Shown here piece after piece: positions 1-6,569 of a stretch of DNA of 11,746 nucleotides (its first letter is position 1; each line of letters opens with the position of its first letter). The DNA lies in the NCBI GenBank assembly GCA_964514665.1, contig CAZESH010000117.1:1-11746 (forward strand), given 5' to 3'. Made by a program: the position numbers and the translations under genes. Under the pieces are notes generated by a model, which was given only the letters and a program-made list of their open reading frames with translations, had not been told where the DNA came from and searched no databases. Origin of the DNA: CAZESH01 sp964514665 (GTDB lineage Bacteria; Bacillota; Bacilli; Paenibacillales; KCTC-25726).

Positions 1-1
1 C

Positions 2-64
2 AAGGAAGCCGGCCGCATTCCGACGGAAAGAGACACGCTCTATCATGTAATCCGCACTTATTAG
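2..64 (+). CDS. mqnC: C-terminal tail of a radical SAM menaquinone enzyme (probably MqnC), partial
   Basis: Only the last 20 codons are in the window; the gene continues off the left edge and stops at TAG 62-64. The visible tail contains EAGRIPTERDTLYHVI, which closely resembles the last residues of the next gene product (GANRTAVERDTFYNVI) and is typical of the MqnC/MqnE/CofH group of radical SAM proteins. Since the neighbour is best read as MqnE, this one is probably MqnC, which cyclises dehypoxanthine futalosine in the futalosine route to menaquinone. That choice is inference: the fragment lacks the radical SAM cysteines and cannot separate MqnC from a second MqnE-like paralogue. Its stop lies 23 bases before the mqnE start, so the two are almost certainly co-transcribed. 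Confidence 0.6.
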   Translation, partial: KEAGRIPTERDTLYHVIRTY

Positions 65-87
65 AGTTGAACAAAGGAGGAACCAAA

Positions 88-1191
88 ATGGGCGCAACCC
101 TGACCTTTCCGCAGAAGAAAATGGCGGAAATACGTGAAAAGGTACTAAACGGGATCCGATTGAGCAAAGAAGACGGCTTATTTTTGTACGAATCAGACGA
201 TCTCCTGTCCATCGGACAGCTTGCTAATGAAGTCAATCTTAAAAAGAACGGGAAAAAGGTATATTTCATTCAGAATATGAGCCTGTATTTTACCAATGTA
301 TGCGAGGATCACTGCTCCTTCTGCCATTTCCGCCGCGATCCCGGCGAAGAGGGCGCCTATACGATCAGCCCCGAGGAAATGGTGAAGTATGTAGAACAGC
401 ATTTCCACCCGGAAATGCGGGAATTTCACATTACCGGCGGGCATAACCAAACGGTTTCCTTCCAATATTTTCTCGATTGCATTCAGGCTTTAAAGCAGCA
501 ATTTCCCGATGTCACGATCAAGGCCCATACCGCTGCCGAAATCGAATTTTTCTCCAGATTAAGCGGACAAAGCTACAAAGAAGTGCTGCAAGATTTGATC
601 AACGCCGGCTTAAGCACGATGCCGGGGGGCGGAGCAGAAATCCTTTCTGAGCGCTACCGCGATAAAATGCATGTTGAAAAAGCCACCAGCCAACAGTGGC
701 TCGATGTTCACCGCACGGCCCACCAGCTGGGAATGAAGACGCATGCCACCATGCTTTACGGCTCGATTGAAACGTTGGAGGAACGCCTCGAGCATATGAT
801 CCAGCTGCGGGAGCTGCAGGATGAAACGGGCGGCTTTATGGTGTTCATTCCGAATTCGGTGCAGCCGGCCAAATCGCTGACCAGCATCAAACGTCGGGTT
901 TCCGCCTACGACAACTTAAAAACGATCGCTATAAGCCGGCTGATGCTGGATAACTTTCAACATATTAAAGCGTATTTCATCAATCTCGGTACAGAGCTTA
1001 CACAGATCGCCTTGACCTTTGGCGCTTCCGATGTGCACGGCACGATCGTGCAGGAGCGCATCAGCCACTCCGCAGGAGCCAAGTCTCCTTCCGGGCTGAC
1101 CAAGGATGAGATCATTTGGCTGATCCAGGGGGCGAACCGGACTGCTGTAGAACGGGATACGTTCTATAACGTCATCAAGGAATTTGCATAA
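88..1191 (+). CDS. mqnE: Aminofutalosine synthase MqnE (radical SAM)
   Basis: A 367-residue protein. MqnE is the radical SAM enzyme that joins the chorismate-derived enolpyruvyl benzoate (the MqnA product) to the adenosyl moiety of SAM, giving aminofutalosine, an early step of futalosine-type menaquinone synthesis in the cytoplasm. The 4Fe-4S/SAM motif CEDHCSFC puts cysteines at 72, 76 and 79. It is followed by DPGEEGAYTIS, then MPGGGAEIL, HATMLYG, LQDETGGFMVFIP, LKTIAISRLMLDN and the ERDTFYN tail, all hallmarks of this family and closer to MqnE than to MqnC. The usual GGLHPD-type segment after the first strand reads GGHNQTVS here, a mild departure. The start is ATG 88 because AAGGAGG at 74-80 sits seven bases before it; a TTG at 67 lies ahead of that site and is not credible. 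The gene follows the mqnC-like gene and is coupled to the M23 gene downstream. Confidence 0.88.
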   Translation: MGATLTFPQKKMAEIREKVLNGIRLSKEDGLFLYESDDLLSIGQLANEVNLKKNGKKVYFIQNMSLYFTNVCEDHCSFCHFRRDPGEEGAYTISPEEMVKYVEQHFHPEMREFHITGGHNQTVSFQYFLDCIQALKQQFPDVTIKAHTAAEIEFFSRLSGQSYKEVLQDLINAGLSTMPGGGAEILSERYRDKMHVEKATSQQWLDVHRTAHQLGMKTHATMLYGSIETLEERLEHMIQLRELQDETGGFMVFIPNSVQPAKSLTSIKRRVSAYDNLKTIAISRLMLDNFQHIKAYFINLGTELTQIALTFGASDVHGTIVQERISHSAGAKSPSGLTKDEIIWLIQGANRTAVERDTFYNVIKEFA

Positions 1192-2129
1192 TGAACTGGA
1201 TCATGTCTTTGATGCTGCTTTGGGGTACGTTCACCGCTGCTGTTGATCAGCAAGCCGCGGTCGAAGCAGAGCAGGCCAGGATCGATGCCGAAGAGGCGGC
1301 GAGTATGGCCAAGGCCGAGGCGGACAGATTTAACCATAACCTGCTTAAAGACGAAATCCTGGCCTCTGACTATGCGCTGATTCCCGATCGGGTCTATCAG
1401 GGAGACGCGTTTATGGTGAGGTCGAAAAATAAAGCTGAAATTTCCTGGCAGGGTAAAACCTACCCGCTGCAAAAATTTATGAACGGCTACTACGCCCTGC
1501 TTCCGGTCAGCATTGGCGCCAAACCGGGCGTATACACCGTCGGAGCAGAAAAACTGACGGTATTGAAGGCCGATTTCAAAATCCAGCGGCTTCATGTTAC
1601 CAAAGAACAGGAAGCGATGAAGCAGAATGTTCAGCGGATTGAAGCGGACCAGAAAAAAATCAACGCTGCGAGGAGCCATTCCGCCGCCACTTTCCTTTTT
1701 ACGGATTCCTTCATTAAACCGGTGGATGGAGCGGTATTGACCACTCCTTACGGTTTCACCCGCTATGTCAACGGCAAGTTCGACGGAAGCCACCGTGCCG
1801 TGGATTTGGCGGTGCCCGAGGGAACGCCCGTTAGAGCAACCAATGCGGGCAAGGTCGTTCTGGCCGACTATTTGTATTTGACGGGAAATTCCGTTTACAT
1901 CGATCACGGAATGAATTTGTTTTCCCAGTATGCGCATATGTCAAAATTGCTGGTGAGTGCCGGGGACGAGGTCAAGGCAGGACAAATCATCGGACTTGTC
2001 GGAACAACCGGATTCTCAACCGGACCGCATATGCATTTTACATTTTGGATCGGCAACGATCCCGTGAATCCCAATTTATTTTTCGATAGTTCCCCATTTC
2101 TATGGCACACTAAGAATACGGAACAGTGA
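1191..2129 (+). CDS. M23 family (LytM-type) metallopeptidase, probably exported
   Basis: A 312-residue protein, probably a zinc endopeptidase or glycyl/peptide-bond hydrolase acting on peptidoglycan outside the membrane. The catalytic M23 domain covers about residues 178-298. H201 and D205 (HRAVD) and H282 are the expected zinc ligands, and H249 (YAHM) and H280 (HMH) match the catalytic histidines of LytM, so the site looks complete. Residues 1-17 are hydrophobic and end in AA, like a short signal peptide or anchor, but the N-terminus lacks the usual lysines or arginines, so export is inferred. Residues 18-48 are Ala/Glu-rich and probably helical. Residues about 60-130 look like a small beta domain of unknown role. 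The ATG overlaps the mqnE stop by one base (TAATG), with AAGGAA at 1177-1182 as ribosome site, so translation is probably coupled. Substrate and physiological role cannot be read from sequence. Confidence 0.85.
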   Translation: MNWIMSLMLLWGTFTAAVDQQAAVEAEQARIDAEEAASMAKAEADRFNHNLLKDEILASDYALIPDRVYQGDAFMVRSKNKAEISWQGKTYPLQKFMNGYYALLPVSIGAKPGVYTVGAEKLTVLKADFKIQRLHVTKEQEAMKQNVQRIEADQKKINAARSHSAATFLFTDSFIKPVDGAVLTTPYGFTRYVNGKFDGSHRAVDLAVPEGTPVRATNAGKVVLADYLYLTGNSVYIDHGMNLFSQYAHMSKLLVSAGDEVKAGQIIGLVGTTGFSTGPHMHFTFWIGNDPVNPNLFFDSSPFLWHTKNTEQ

Positions 2130-2169
2130 CAAGCAAAGCACATTCATCTCAGAAAGGATTATTGCAGAA

Positions 2170-3240
2170 ATGAGAAAAATCATCATTCTCGGCGGAGGCT
2201 ACGGGGGATTGACAGCGGCCAAGGAGCTGGCGGGAAGTTCGCTGCCGGATGACGTCGAGATTACCTTGGTCGACCGCTTGCCATATCAAGGATTAAAAAC
2301 TGAATATTACGCGCTTGCCGCAGGCACGATTTCCGACATGGACATTCGTGTGCATTATGATTTCGAAAAAAATTCCCCGGTCAGCATGAAGTTTGGCGAA
2401 GTCGACGCTATCGATCTTGACACAAAAACGGTCTCGATCGGAGAGGAAAAGCTGGACTACGACAGGCTGATCATTGCTCTTGGCTGCACCGACAAGTATC
2501 ATGGAATTCCAGGCGCCGATCTGTATACCAACAGTGTGCAATCCTTGTCACAAGCAAGAAAAACCTATCAAAACGTATGCAACATCAAACCGTATGGACA
2601 AGTGACCATTGTGGGAGGCGGATTAAGCGGTGTAGAGATTGCAGCCGAGCTTCGCGAAAGCAGGTCCGACTTGAACATCCGTATTATTGACCGCGGCGCG
2701 AGCATTTTATCCACTTTTCCCGACAAGCTTGTTTCCTATGTGCGGGATTGGTTTGAACGGCACGATGTGGAGATGTGCTCGCATACTTCATTGATCCGCA
2801 TTGACAAAGATGTGTTATATTCCGAAAGCAAGCAAATGTTCAGCGACGCCACCGTTTGGACGGCGGGTATTCAGCCCAATGAGCTGGTTCAGCGGCTTGA
2901 CCTGCCCAAGGATGTGCAAGGAAGGGTGACCTTGAACAAGCTTCATCAGATCCCGCAGCATCCCGATGTTTATGTGGTAGGTGACTGTGCCAGTCTTCCC
3001 TTTTCTCCGAGCGGACAGCTTGCCGAAGCTCAGGGCAAACAGGTGGCCGAAGTGATTGAAGCGGAATTGCAGGGGAAAACCGCCGAGCTCGGAAAAATCA
3101 AGCTGAAAGGCGTTCTCGGCTCCTTGGGGAAAAATGCCGGCTTCGGTTTGATGGGCAAGAAAACGATGCTGATGACCGGAAAAGTGCCGCGGGTTCTGAA
3201 GAGCGGCGTGCTTTGGATGTCCAAGCGGCATTTTGGATAA
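2170..3240 (+). CDS. yutJ: YutJ-like NAD(P)/FAD-dependent oxidoreductase (NDH-2 family)
   Basis: A 356-residue two-dinucleotide-fold flavoprotein of the type II NADH dehydrogenase family, which passes electrons from NADH to quinone without pumping protons. The FAD-binding fold starts at residue 4 with GGGYGG at 8-13 and an acidic residue, D35, ending the second strand. The NAD-binding fold has GGGLSG at 149-154 and D174, an acidic residue that favours NADH over NADPH. VYVVGDCAS at 267-275 is the FAD-contacting GD motif. The C-terminus (SGVLWMSKRHFG) resembles B. subtilis YutJ. The protein is shorter than classical NDH-2 enzymes of about 400 residues and shows no obvious amphipathic membrane anchor, so true quinone reductase activity is likely but not certain. 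AAAGGA at 2153-2158 precedes the ATG by 11 bases. The gene lies 40 bp behind the M23 gene, so it may belong to the mqnE operon, and converges on yuzB with only three bases between stops. Confidence 0.82.
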   Translation: MRKIIILGGGYGGLTAAKELAGSSLPDDVEITLVDRLPYQGLKTEYYALAAGTISDMDIRVHYDFEKNSPVSMKFGEVDAIDLDTKTVSIGEEKLDYDRLIIALGCTDKYHGIPGADLYTNSVQSLSQARKTYQNVCNIKPYGQVTIVGGGLSGVEIAAELRESRSDLNIRIIDRGASILSTFPDKLVSYVRDWFERHDVEMCSHTSLIRIDKDVLYSESKQMFSDATVWTAGIQPNELVQRLDLPKDVQGRVTLNKLHQIPQHPDVYVVGDCASLPFSPSGQLAEAQGKQVAEVIEAELQGKTAELGKIKLKGVLGSLGKNAGFGLMGKKTMLMTGKVPRVLKSGVLWMSKRHFG

Positions 3241-3243
3241 AAC

Positions 3244-3513
3244 TTAATCGGAATCGTCGAGATCGTCAATAAATGCAAAGGGGTCTTCTTCTTTGTCAAG
3301 TGCCTTGATAATTTCATCATACAACGCATCACAGCTTTCAGCAGCGACGATTTCACCATTGACCAATGCGTAAGGCTCGGCATAACATTGTCCGCAATTT
3401 CCCAGGCAGCCGTATTCGATTACATCAAAATCCGGATTGCCCTCCAGCTTTTTCATGATTTTTTCTGTGCCGTGATGCATGTTATTGGTGCAAAATTCGA
3501 TGATCGGTCGCAT
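3244..3513 (-). CDS. yuzB: YuzB-like DUF1450 protein with four conserved-type cysteines
   Basis: An 89-residue protein of the DUF1450/YuzB family, function unknown. It is recognised by its opening MRPIIEFC and by VIEYGCLGNCGQC followed by ALVNGEIV. Cysteines fall at 8, 36, 40 and 43, a spacing (C-x27-C-x3-C-x2-C) reminiscent of thioredoxin-fold 2Fe-2S ferredoxins; there is also C61. The last 15 residues are strongly acidic (DDLDDSD) and extend past the roughly 78-residue B. subtilis protein. The open frame runs to 3636, but the extra 41 codons would cross the promoter of the divergent gene. ATG 3513 fits the family start and has AAGGTGG about 14 bases upstream, slightly far. Neighbours are a YutJ-type dehydrogenase (convergent) and a NifU-domain protein (divergent), which fits a role in electron transfer or Fe-S metabolism, but that is inference. 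Confidence 0.8.
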   Translation of the reverse strand: MRPIIEFCTNNMHHGTEKIMKKLEGNPDFDVIEYGCLGNCGQCYAEPYALVNGEIVAAESCDALYDEIIKALDKEEDPFAFIDDLDDSD

Positions 3514-3570
3514 AATGCCGTCTATTTCCACCTTCCGTGCGAGAAAATCTCGCTGAATCCGCATTGCCCA

Positions 3571-3589
3571 ATTGAAATTGTTTCTCAAT
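3571..3589. promoter_or_regulatory. Imperfect 19-bp dyad, weakly Fur-box-like, overlapping the yutI promoter
   Basis: ATTGAAATT-G-TTTCTCAAT is centred on 3580; six of nine positions are symmetric. Its core at 3573-3587 matches the 7-1-7 Fur box TGATAAT-n-ATTATCA at 10 of 14 positions. It covers the -35 element and spacer of the yutI promoter, where a repressor would act. The match is too weak to name a regulator; the Fur reading is speculative. Confidence 0.25.
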
Positions 3590-3599
3590 GATATATAAT
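3572..3599 (+). promoter_or_regulatory. SigA-type promoter for the NifU-domain gene
   Basis: The -35 element TTGAAA (3572-3577) and the -10 element TATAAT (3594-3599) are separated by 16 bp. A second overlapping TATAAT lies at 3599-3604, but its spacing to the -35 is poor. Transcription would start near 3606, leaving a very short leader with the ribosome site AAGGAG at 3609-3614 almost at the 5' end. Confidence 0.7.
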
Positions 3600-3624
3600 A
3601 TAATAAAGAAAGGAGTTGAGGCAA

Positions 3625-3870
3625 ATGAGCGAACAAACTGCAAGCACGATGTATGACGAAGTGCTGGAGGTTTTAGATAAGCTGCGTCCATTCCTGCAGC
3701 GTGACGGAGGAGACGTTGAACTTGTCGACGTGGAGGACGGCATCGTCAAGTTAAGATTGATGGGAGCCTGCGGCAGCTGCCCAAGTTCCACCATCACCTT
3801 GAAAGCAGGTATCGAAAGAGCTTTGTTTGAAGAGGTTGAAGGTGTCGAAGAAGTCGTTCAGGTATTTTGA
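3625..3870 (+). CDS. yutI: NifU C-terminal-domain Fe-S protein (YutI-like)
   Basis: An 81-residue protein made only of the NifU C-terminal (Nfu) domain, which carries a Fe-S cluster bridged between two subunits and hands it to target proteins in the cytoplasm. The Fe-S motif GACGSCPSST gives C49 and C52, and the preceding LRPFLQRDGGDVELVDV is the standard start of the domain. It has no IscU-like N-terminal scaffold domain, as in B. subtilis YutI. ATG 3625 is chosen because AAGGAG at 3609-3614 lies ten bases upstream; a TTG at 3616 is too close to that site. It has its own promoter in the short divergent region shared with yuzB. Likely clients nearby are the radical SAM enzymes MqnE and MqnC, which need 4Fe-4S clusters, but a direct link is inference. 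Confidence 0.9.
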   Translation: MSEQTASTMYDEVLEVLDKLRPFLQRDGGDVELVDVEDGIVKLRLMGACGSCPSSTITLKAGIERALFEEVEGVEEVVQVF

Positions 3871-3891
3871 TTTCGGCTCATCAAAAATGTA

Positions 3892-3935
3892 AAGGGGCTG
3901 ACCCAAAAGTCATACATGACCTGGGGCAGCCCCTT
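3892..3935. terminator. 44-nt hairpin between converging genes, possible bidirectional terminator
   Basis: AAGGGGCTG at 3892-3900 pairs with CAGCCCCTT at 3927-3935. CCCA/TGGG continues the stem after one mismatch, and GTCAT/ATGAC (3909-3913/3916-3920) closes an inner stem with a two-base loop. It follows the yutI stop by 21 bp. On the minus strand the stem is followed by a T-rich stretch (TTTACATTTTTG), so it may also end transcripts running out of the HEPN gene. The plus-strand tail (CCTATT) is poor in T. Confidence 0.6.
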
Positions 3936-4048
3936 CCTATTGAGAACGTAGGCAGCTCTTGACGGGCGGGGATATGGGTCCGTTCGCTGTCATCGAATCC
4001 AAAACAGAAATCCCTTCCGATATTCATCGATATGAACCCGAATATCTT
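3936..4048. other. Intergenic stretch with a small dyad, no gene seen
   Basis: Between the hairpin and the HEPN stop I see no credible coding frame. GATATTC (4019-4025) and GAATATC (4040-4046) form a 7-bp inverted repeat with a 14-nt loop, followed on the plus strand by TTTT. It could be a weak terminator for plus-strand transcripts; the AT-rich stem makes this doubtful. Confidence 0.3.
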
Positions 4049-4753
4049 TTAATGTCCTTTATATAGTCCGGTGCAGTAATGAAACGCTGTCCGCAAGGAC
4101 AGGCACACCATTTCATAGCCGAGCTCCAAATCGTTGATATTGTCGTCCAGCGGCTCGATCCGGCTATGGTCGGAAAAACGTCTGGAAATGCCGTTCAAAT
4201 CGTCAAGCATTTCCACATTGATGGCATGGATTTCCAAATTCCGCCTTTGCCGCAAGCGGTTAAGTGCAGCCTGATATTTCATCTTTAAATCAAACAGCTG
4301 CTGCTCCAGTTCATCGTGCACCTTGTTGTTGTGCATTTGCCGCAGAACCGTAAAATAGGAATAGCGTGCCTTGATTTTTTCCGTCTTGAGCTCAAATAGG
4401 TGATTAAGAAAATACCCCAGCTTGTCGAGAACGGAAAACACGCGAATGAAAGCATTTTTGTAATAGTACACATGCAGCCTGTAAGCTTCCTTTTCCTTTT
4501 CATCCATCGCTTCCACGGAAGGGTGGATGATTGCTTTGCGGTATTCGCGGCAATAAAAGCGGCTGATCGCCAACTCATTCAGAGCATCGATCAATCCATC
4601 CGCCCACATCTCCAGCCGAATCATCAAAGGAGGAACTTCAGGCTTGGTCTTATAATGCTCCCGCAGCTTGCGGCGATAAGCTTCGATCTCTGCAACGGCC
4701 GAACGCATCGGCTCCTGACGGTAATCTCCGGGAACTTCCAGCGGCTCAAACAA
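4049..4753 (-). CDS. HEPN-domain protein (Cthe_2314-like), putative ribonuclease
   Basis: A 234-residue, almost wholly alpha-helical, charged soluble protein resembling the Cthe_2314-type HEPN family found in Clostridia and Paenibacillaceae. HEPN domains often act as metal-independent endoribonucleases in toxin-antitoxin and defence modules, although some only bind nucleotides or RNA. The sequence holds a full match to the HEPN active-site pattern R-N-x3-H: RNLEIH, with R171 and H176. The family label comes from memory of its general pattern and is less sure than the motif itself. The start is TTG 4753; no ATG fits, and GAGGTGA just upstream gives good spacing. It lies 49 bp behind the UbiD-type gene on the same strand with no terminator between, so it probably ends the ctaA operon. 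No nucleotidyltransferase (MNT) or other antitoxin-like partner is adjacent. Confidence 0.65.
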   Translation of the reverse strand: MFEPLEVPGDYRQEPMRSAVAEIEAYRRKLREHYKTKPEVPPLMIRLEMWADGLIDALNELAISRFYCREYRKAIIHPSVEAMDEKEKEAYRLHVYYYKNAFIRVFSVLDKLGYFLNHLFELKTEKIKARYSYFTVLRQMHNNKVHDELEQQLFDLKMKYQAALNRLRQRRNLEIHAINVEMLDDLNGISRRFSDHSRIEPLDDNINDLELGYEMVCLSLRTAFHYCTGLYKGH

Positions 4754-4755
4754 GC

Positions 4756-4765
4756 GCTCACCTCA
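4756..4765 (-). promoter_or_regulatory. Ribosome binding site that fixes the TTG start of the HEPN gene
   Basis: Read on the minus strand, TTGAGGTGAG lies two bases before the TTG start at 4753 (about five bases from the GAGGTG core). It matches the anti-Shine-Dalgarno sequence well and has no other in-frame start it could serve, so it decides the unusual initiation codon. Confidence 0.7.
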
Positions 4766-4802
4766 ATTTCTTTTATAAGTGCGTGTTCAAAAAGTACATC
4801 CT

Positions 4803-6569
4803 CTATAAGGAGTTGGGGAAATATTCTTTCCAACGGGAGGAAACCCGCTGGACAATATCCTCTCTAGGGAACAGTTCGTCCGGGTACCCCGGTTTCATTC
4901 GCGCATCGATGATAATTGGAAGCCGGTAGGATAAGTGATGGCTCTCGGCCTTAAAAGCCGCATAGATGTCCGCAGCCGGATTGAACCGGGTAAACACCGT
5001 CCACAGGAAAGCGCTCTGGCTGTCGGCAATCCGCGCATCGTCGGCGACGATAATCAGCGGCCAGGCCTGAAGCGGTTGTCCCACCGCCCGCAGCAGACCC
5101 TCTGCAAACTGCGGATCCTGCTCGTAAGACGGTCCGGATACGACCAAGCAGCCTCTGCAGTAAACGGCAAGCTGGCGGACACCGGGAAGCGCTCCGCCTT
5201 CATACGAAGCCGGCAGCGTGCGTACCGGATCGCCGACGCCGATCAACACGGCTTTGCTCCCGTGATTCAGCCGCGAACCGGTATAATCCAAAGTATCATG
5301 CGAGGTTTCTCCAAGGATGACCAGATCATGATGCGGGTCGAACCGCTCGAGTACCGTCTCCAGCAAGTCCGCAAATTTCCCCAAATCAAGCGTTCGGTCA
5401 GTCACGATAAGGAACTTTGTCAGTGTAAGCTGGCCTTCCCCGAGAATGCGAAACGCCGTACTCAACGCCTCCCTGCTATAGCTTTCCCTGACAATCGCCG
5501 ATGCCAGCGGATGGACGCCTGTTTCCGGATAAGCCCATAGCGACTTGACGCCTGGAAGCGCCAGCGGATAGGCCGGAGAAAGCAAGTTTTGCAAAAATTC
5601 GCCGAAGAAATAGTCTTCTTGCCGGGGTTTACCCACGATCGTTGCCGGGTAAATCGCATCCTTGCGGTGCCAGATGTGATCGACATGGAAAACCGGAAAA
5701 TCGTGCGTCAGCGAATAATAGCCGTAATGGTCCCCGAAAGGCCCTTCCGGCCTGCGCTCATGTGGAGCCACTCGGCCGCTGATGGCAAATTCCGCTTCCG
5801 CGATCAGGCGGTGTCCGCCCCGCGGATTGTCCGTCAGGTTTAATTTATTGCCCAAAATCAAGGAAGCAAGCATCAGTTCGGGGAGCTGCTCCGGAACAGG
5901 AGCGATCGCCGAGGCGATCAGTGCGGGCGGCCCGCCCAGAAACACCGTCACCGGCAGCGGCTCGTTCCTTAGCTCCGCCTCGTGGTAATGAAAACCGCCG
6001 CCCTTATGAATCTGCCAATGCATTCCCGTGGTACGGTCATCATAAATCTGCACCCGATACATTCCAAGGTTGTGCTGATGCGACTGCGGATGCTCGGTGT
6101 ATACTAGCGGCAGCGTGATAAACGGACCTCCGTCCTCCTGCCAGCAGGTTAAGACGGGAAGCTTGGACAGTTCAGGCGGATGCTGAAGCCTGCCCAATAC
6201 GGGTGCCTTTGATGCGGGAACGCGCCTGGTTCCGACCTTCATCACATCCCGTATCAGTCCCTTTTGCTGCCAAAGCTTTCGCGGCGAAGGCGGCAGCAGC
6301 GTGTCCAGCGCAGACACCAGCCGCTTTACAAGCTGCTCCGGCCTCGGTCCGAAGGCCATCTCCACCCTGCGGCTCGTCCCGAACAGATTGGTGACAACGG
6401 GAAATCCGCTGCCTTTTACATTGGTGAACAGCAGTGCCGGTCCCCCTTCTTCAATCACTCTGCGGTGAATTTCGGCAAGCTCCAGATAAGGATCGACCGG
6501 GGTCTGAATTTCCACCAGCTCTTTTTCAGCTTTAAGCTGGCTTATAAAATCGCGAAGATTATGATGCAT
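4803..6569 (-). CDS. UbiD-family decarboxylase, menaquinone biosynthesis type
   Basis: A 588-residue member of the UbiD family, prenylated-FMN enzymes that remove or add carboxyl groups on aromatic or unsaturated acids. N167 and R172 (NLGMYR) match the metal-binding Asn and active-site Arg of Fdc1/UbiD. EAEFAISGR at 258-266 and EGPFGDHYGYYS from 275 carry the family's acidic active-site residues. At 588 residues it is longer than typical UbiD proteins of about 480-490 and resembles the longer menaquinone-type decarboxylases. Together with mqnE in the window, this suggests it decarboxylates the prenylated dihydroxynaphthoate intermediate late in futalosine-type menaquinone synthesis. That substrate is inferred. 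It needs a UbiX-type prenyltransferase, not seen here. ATG 6569 is preferred to GTG 6581 because the latter lies inside the ribosome site GGGAG. The start overlaps the ctaA end by 11 bp, so translation is probably coupled. Confidence 0.85.
   Translation of the reverse strand: MHHNLRDFISQLKAEKELVEIQTPVDPYLELAEIHRRVIEEGGPALLFTNVKGSGFPVVTNLFGTSRRVEMAFGPRPEQLVKRLVSALDTLLPPSPRKLWQQKGLIRDVMKVGTRRVPASKAPVLGRLQHPPELSKLPVLTCWQEDGGPFITLPLVYTEHPQSHQHNLGMYRVQIYDDRTTGMHWQIHKGGGFHYHEAELRNEPLPVTVFLGGPPALIASAIAPVPEQLPELMLASLILGNKLNLTDNPRGGHRLIAEAEFAISGRVAPHERRPEGPFGDHYGYYSLTHDFPVFHVDHIWHRKDAIYPATIVGKPRQEDYFFGEFLQNLLSPAYPLALPGVKSLWAYPETGVHPLASAIVRESYSREALSTAFRILGEGQLTLTKFLIVTDRTLDLGKFADLLETVLERFDPHHDLVILGETSHDTLDYTGSRLNHGSKAVLIGVGDPVRTLPASYEGGALPGVRQLAVYCRGCLVVSGPSYEQDPQFAEGLLRAVGQPLQAWPLIIVADDARIADSQSAFLWTVFTRFNPAADIYAAFKAESHHLSYRLPIIIDARMKPGYPDELFPREDIVQRVSSRWKEYFPNSL

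Noticed and set aside
1164..1937. Long 257-codon open frame on the minus strand opposite the M23 gene
   Set aside because: It is a shadow of the M23 coding sequence; the protein has no recognisable motif while the plus strand has a complete catalytic domain.
3514..3636. N-terminal extension of 41 residues on the YuzB-like frame
   Set aside because: It would run through the divergent promoter region, has no ribosome site, and family members start at the MRPIIEFC-type sequence.
4019..4046. GATATTC/GAATATC dyad as terminator of the HEPN operon
   Set aside because: On the minus strand it is followed by GGAAGGG rather than T residues; only the plus-strand orientation has a short TTTT.
4049..4753. 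HEPN gene as half of a classical HEPN/MNT toxin-antitoxin pair
   Set aside because: Neither neighbour encodes a nucleotidyltransferase or small antitoxin; the adjacent same-strand gene is a UbiD-type decarboxylase.
4935..5540. 201-codon plus-strand frame opposite the UbiD-type gene
   Set aside because: It is an antisense shadow of a strongly conserved gene with no ribosome site and a low-complexity basic product.
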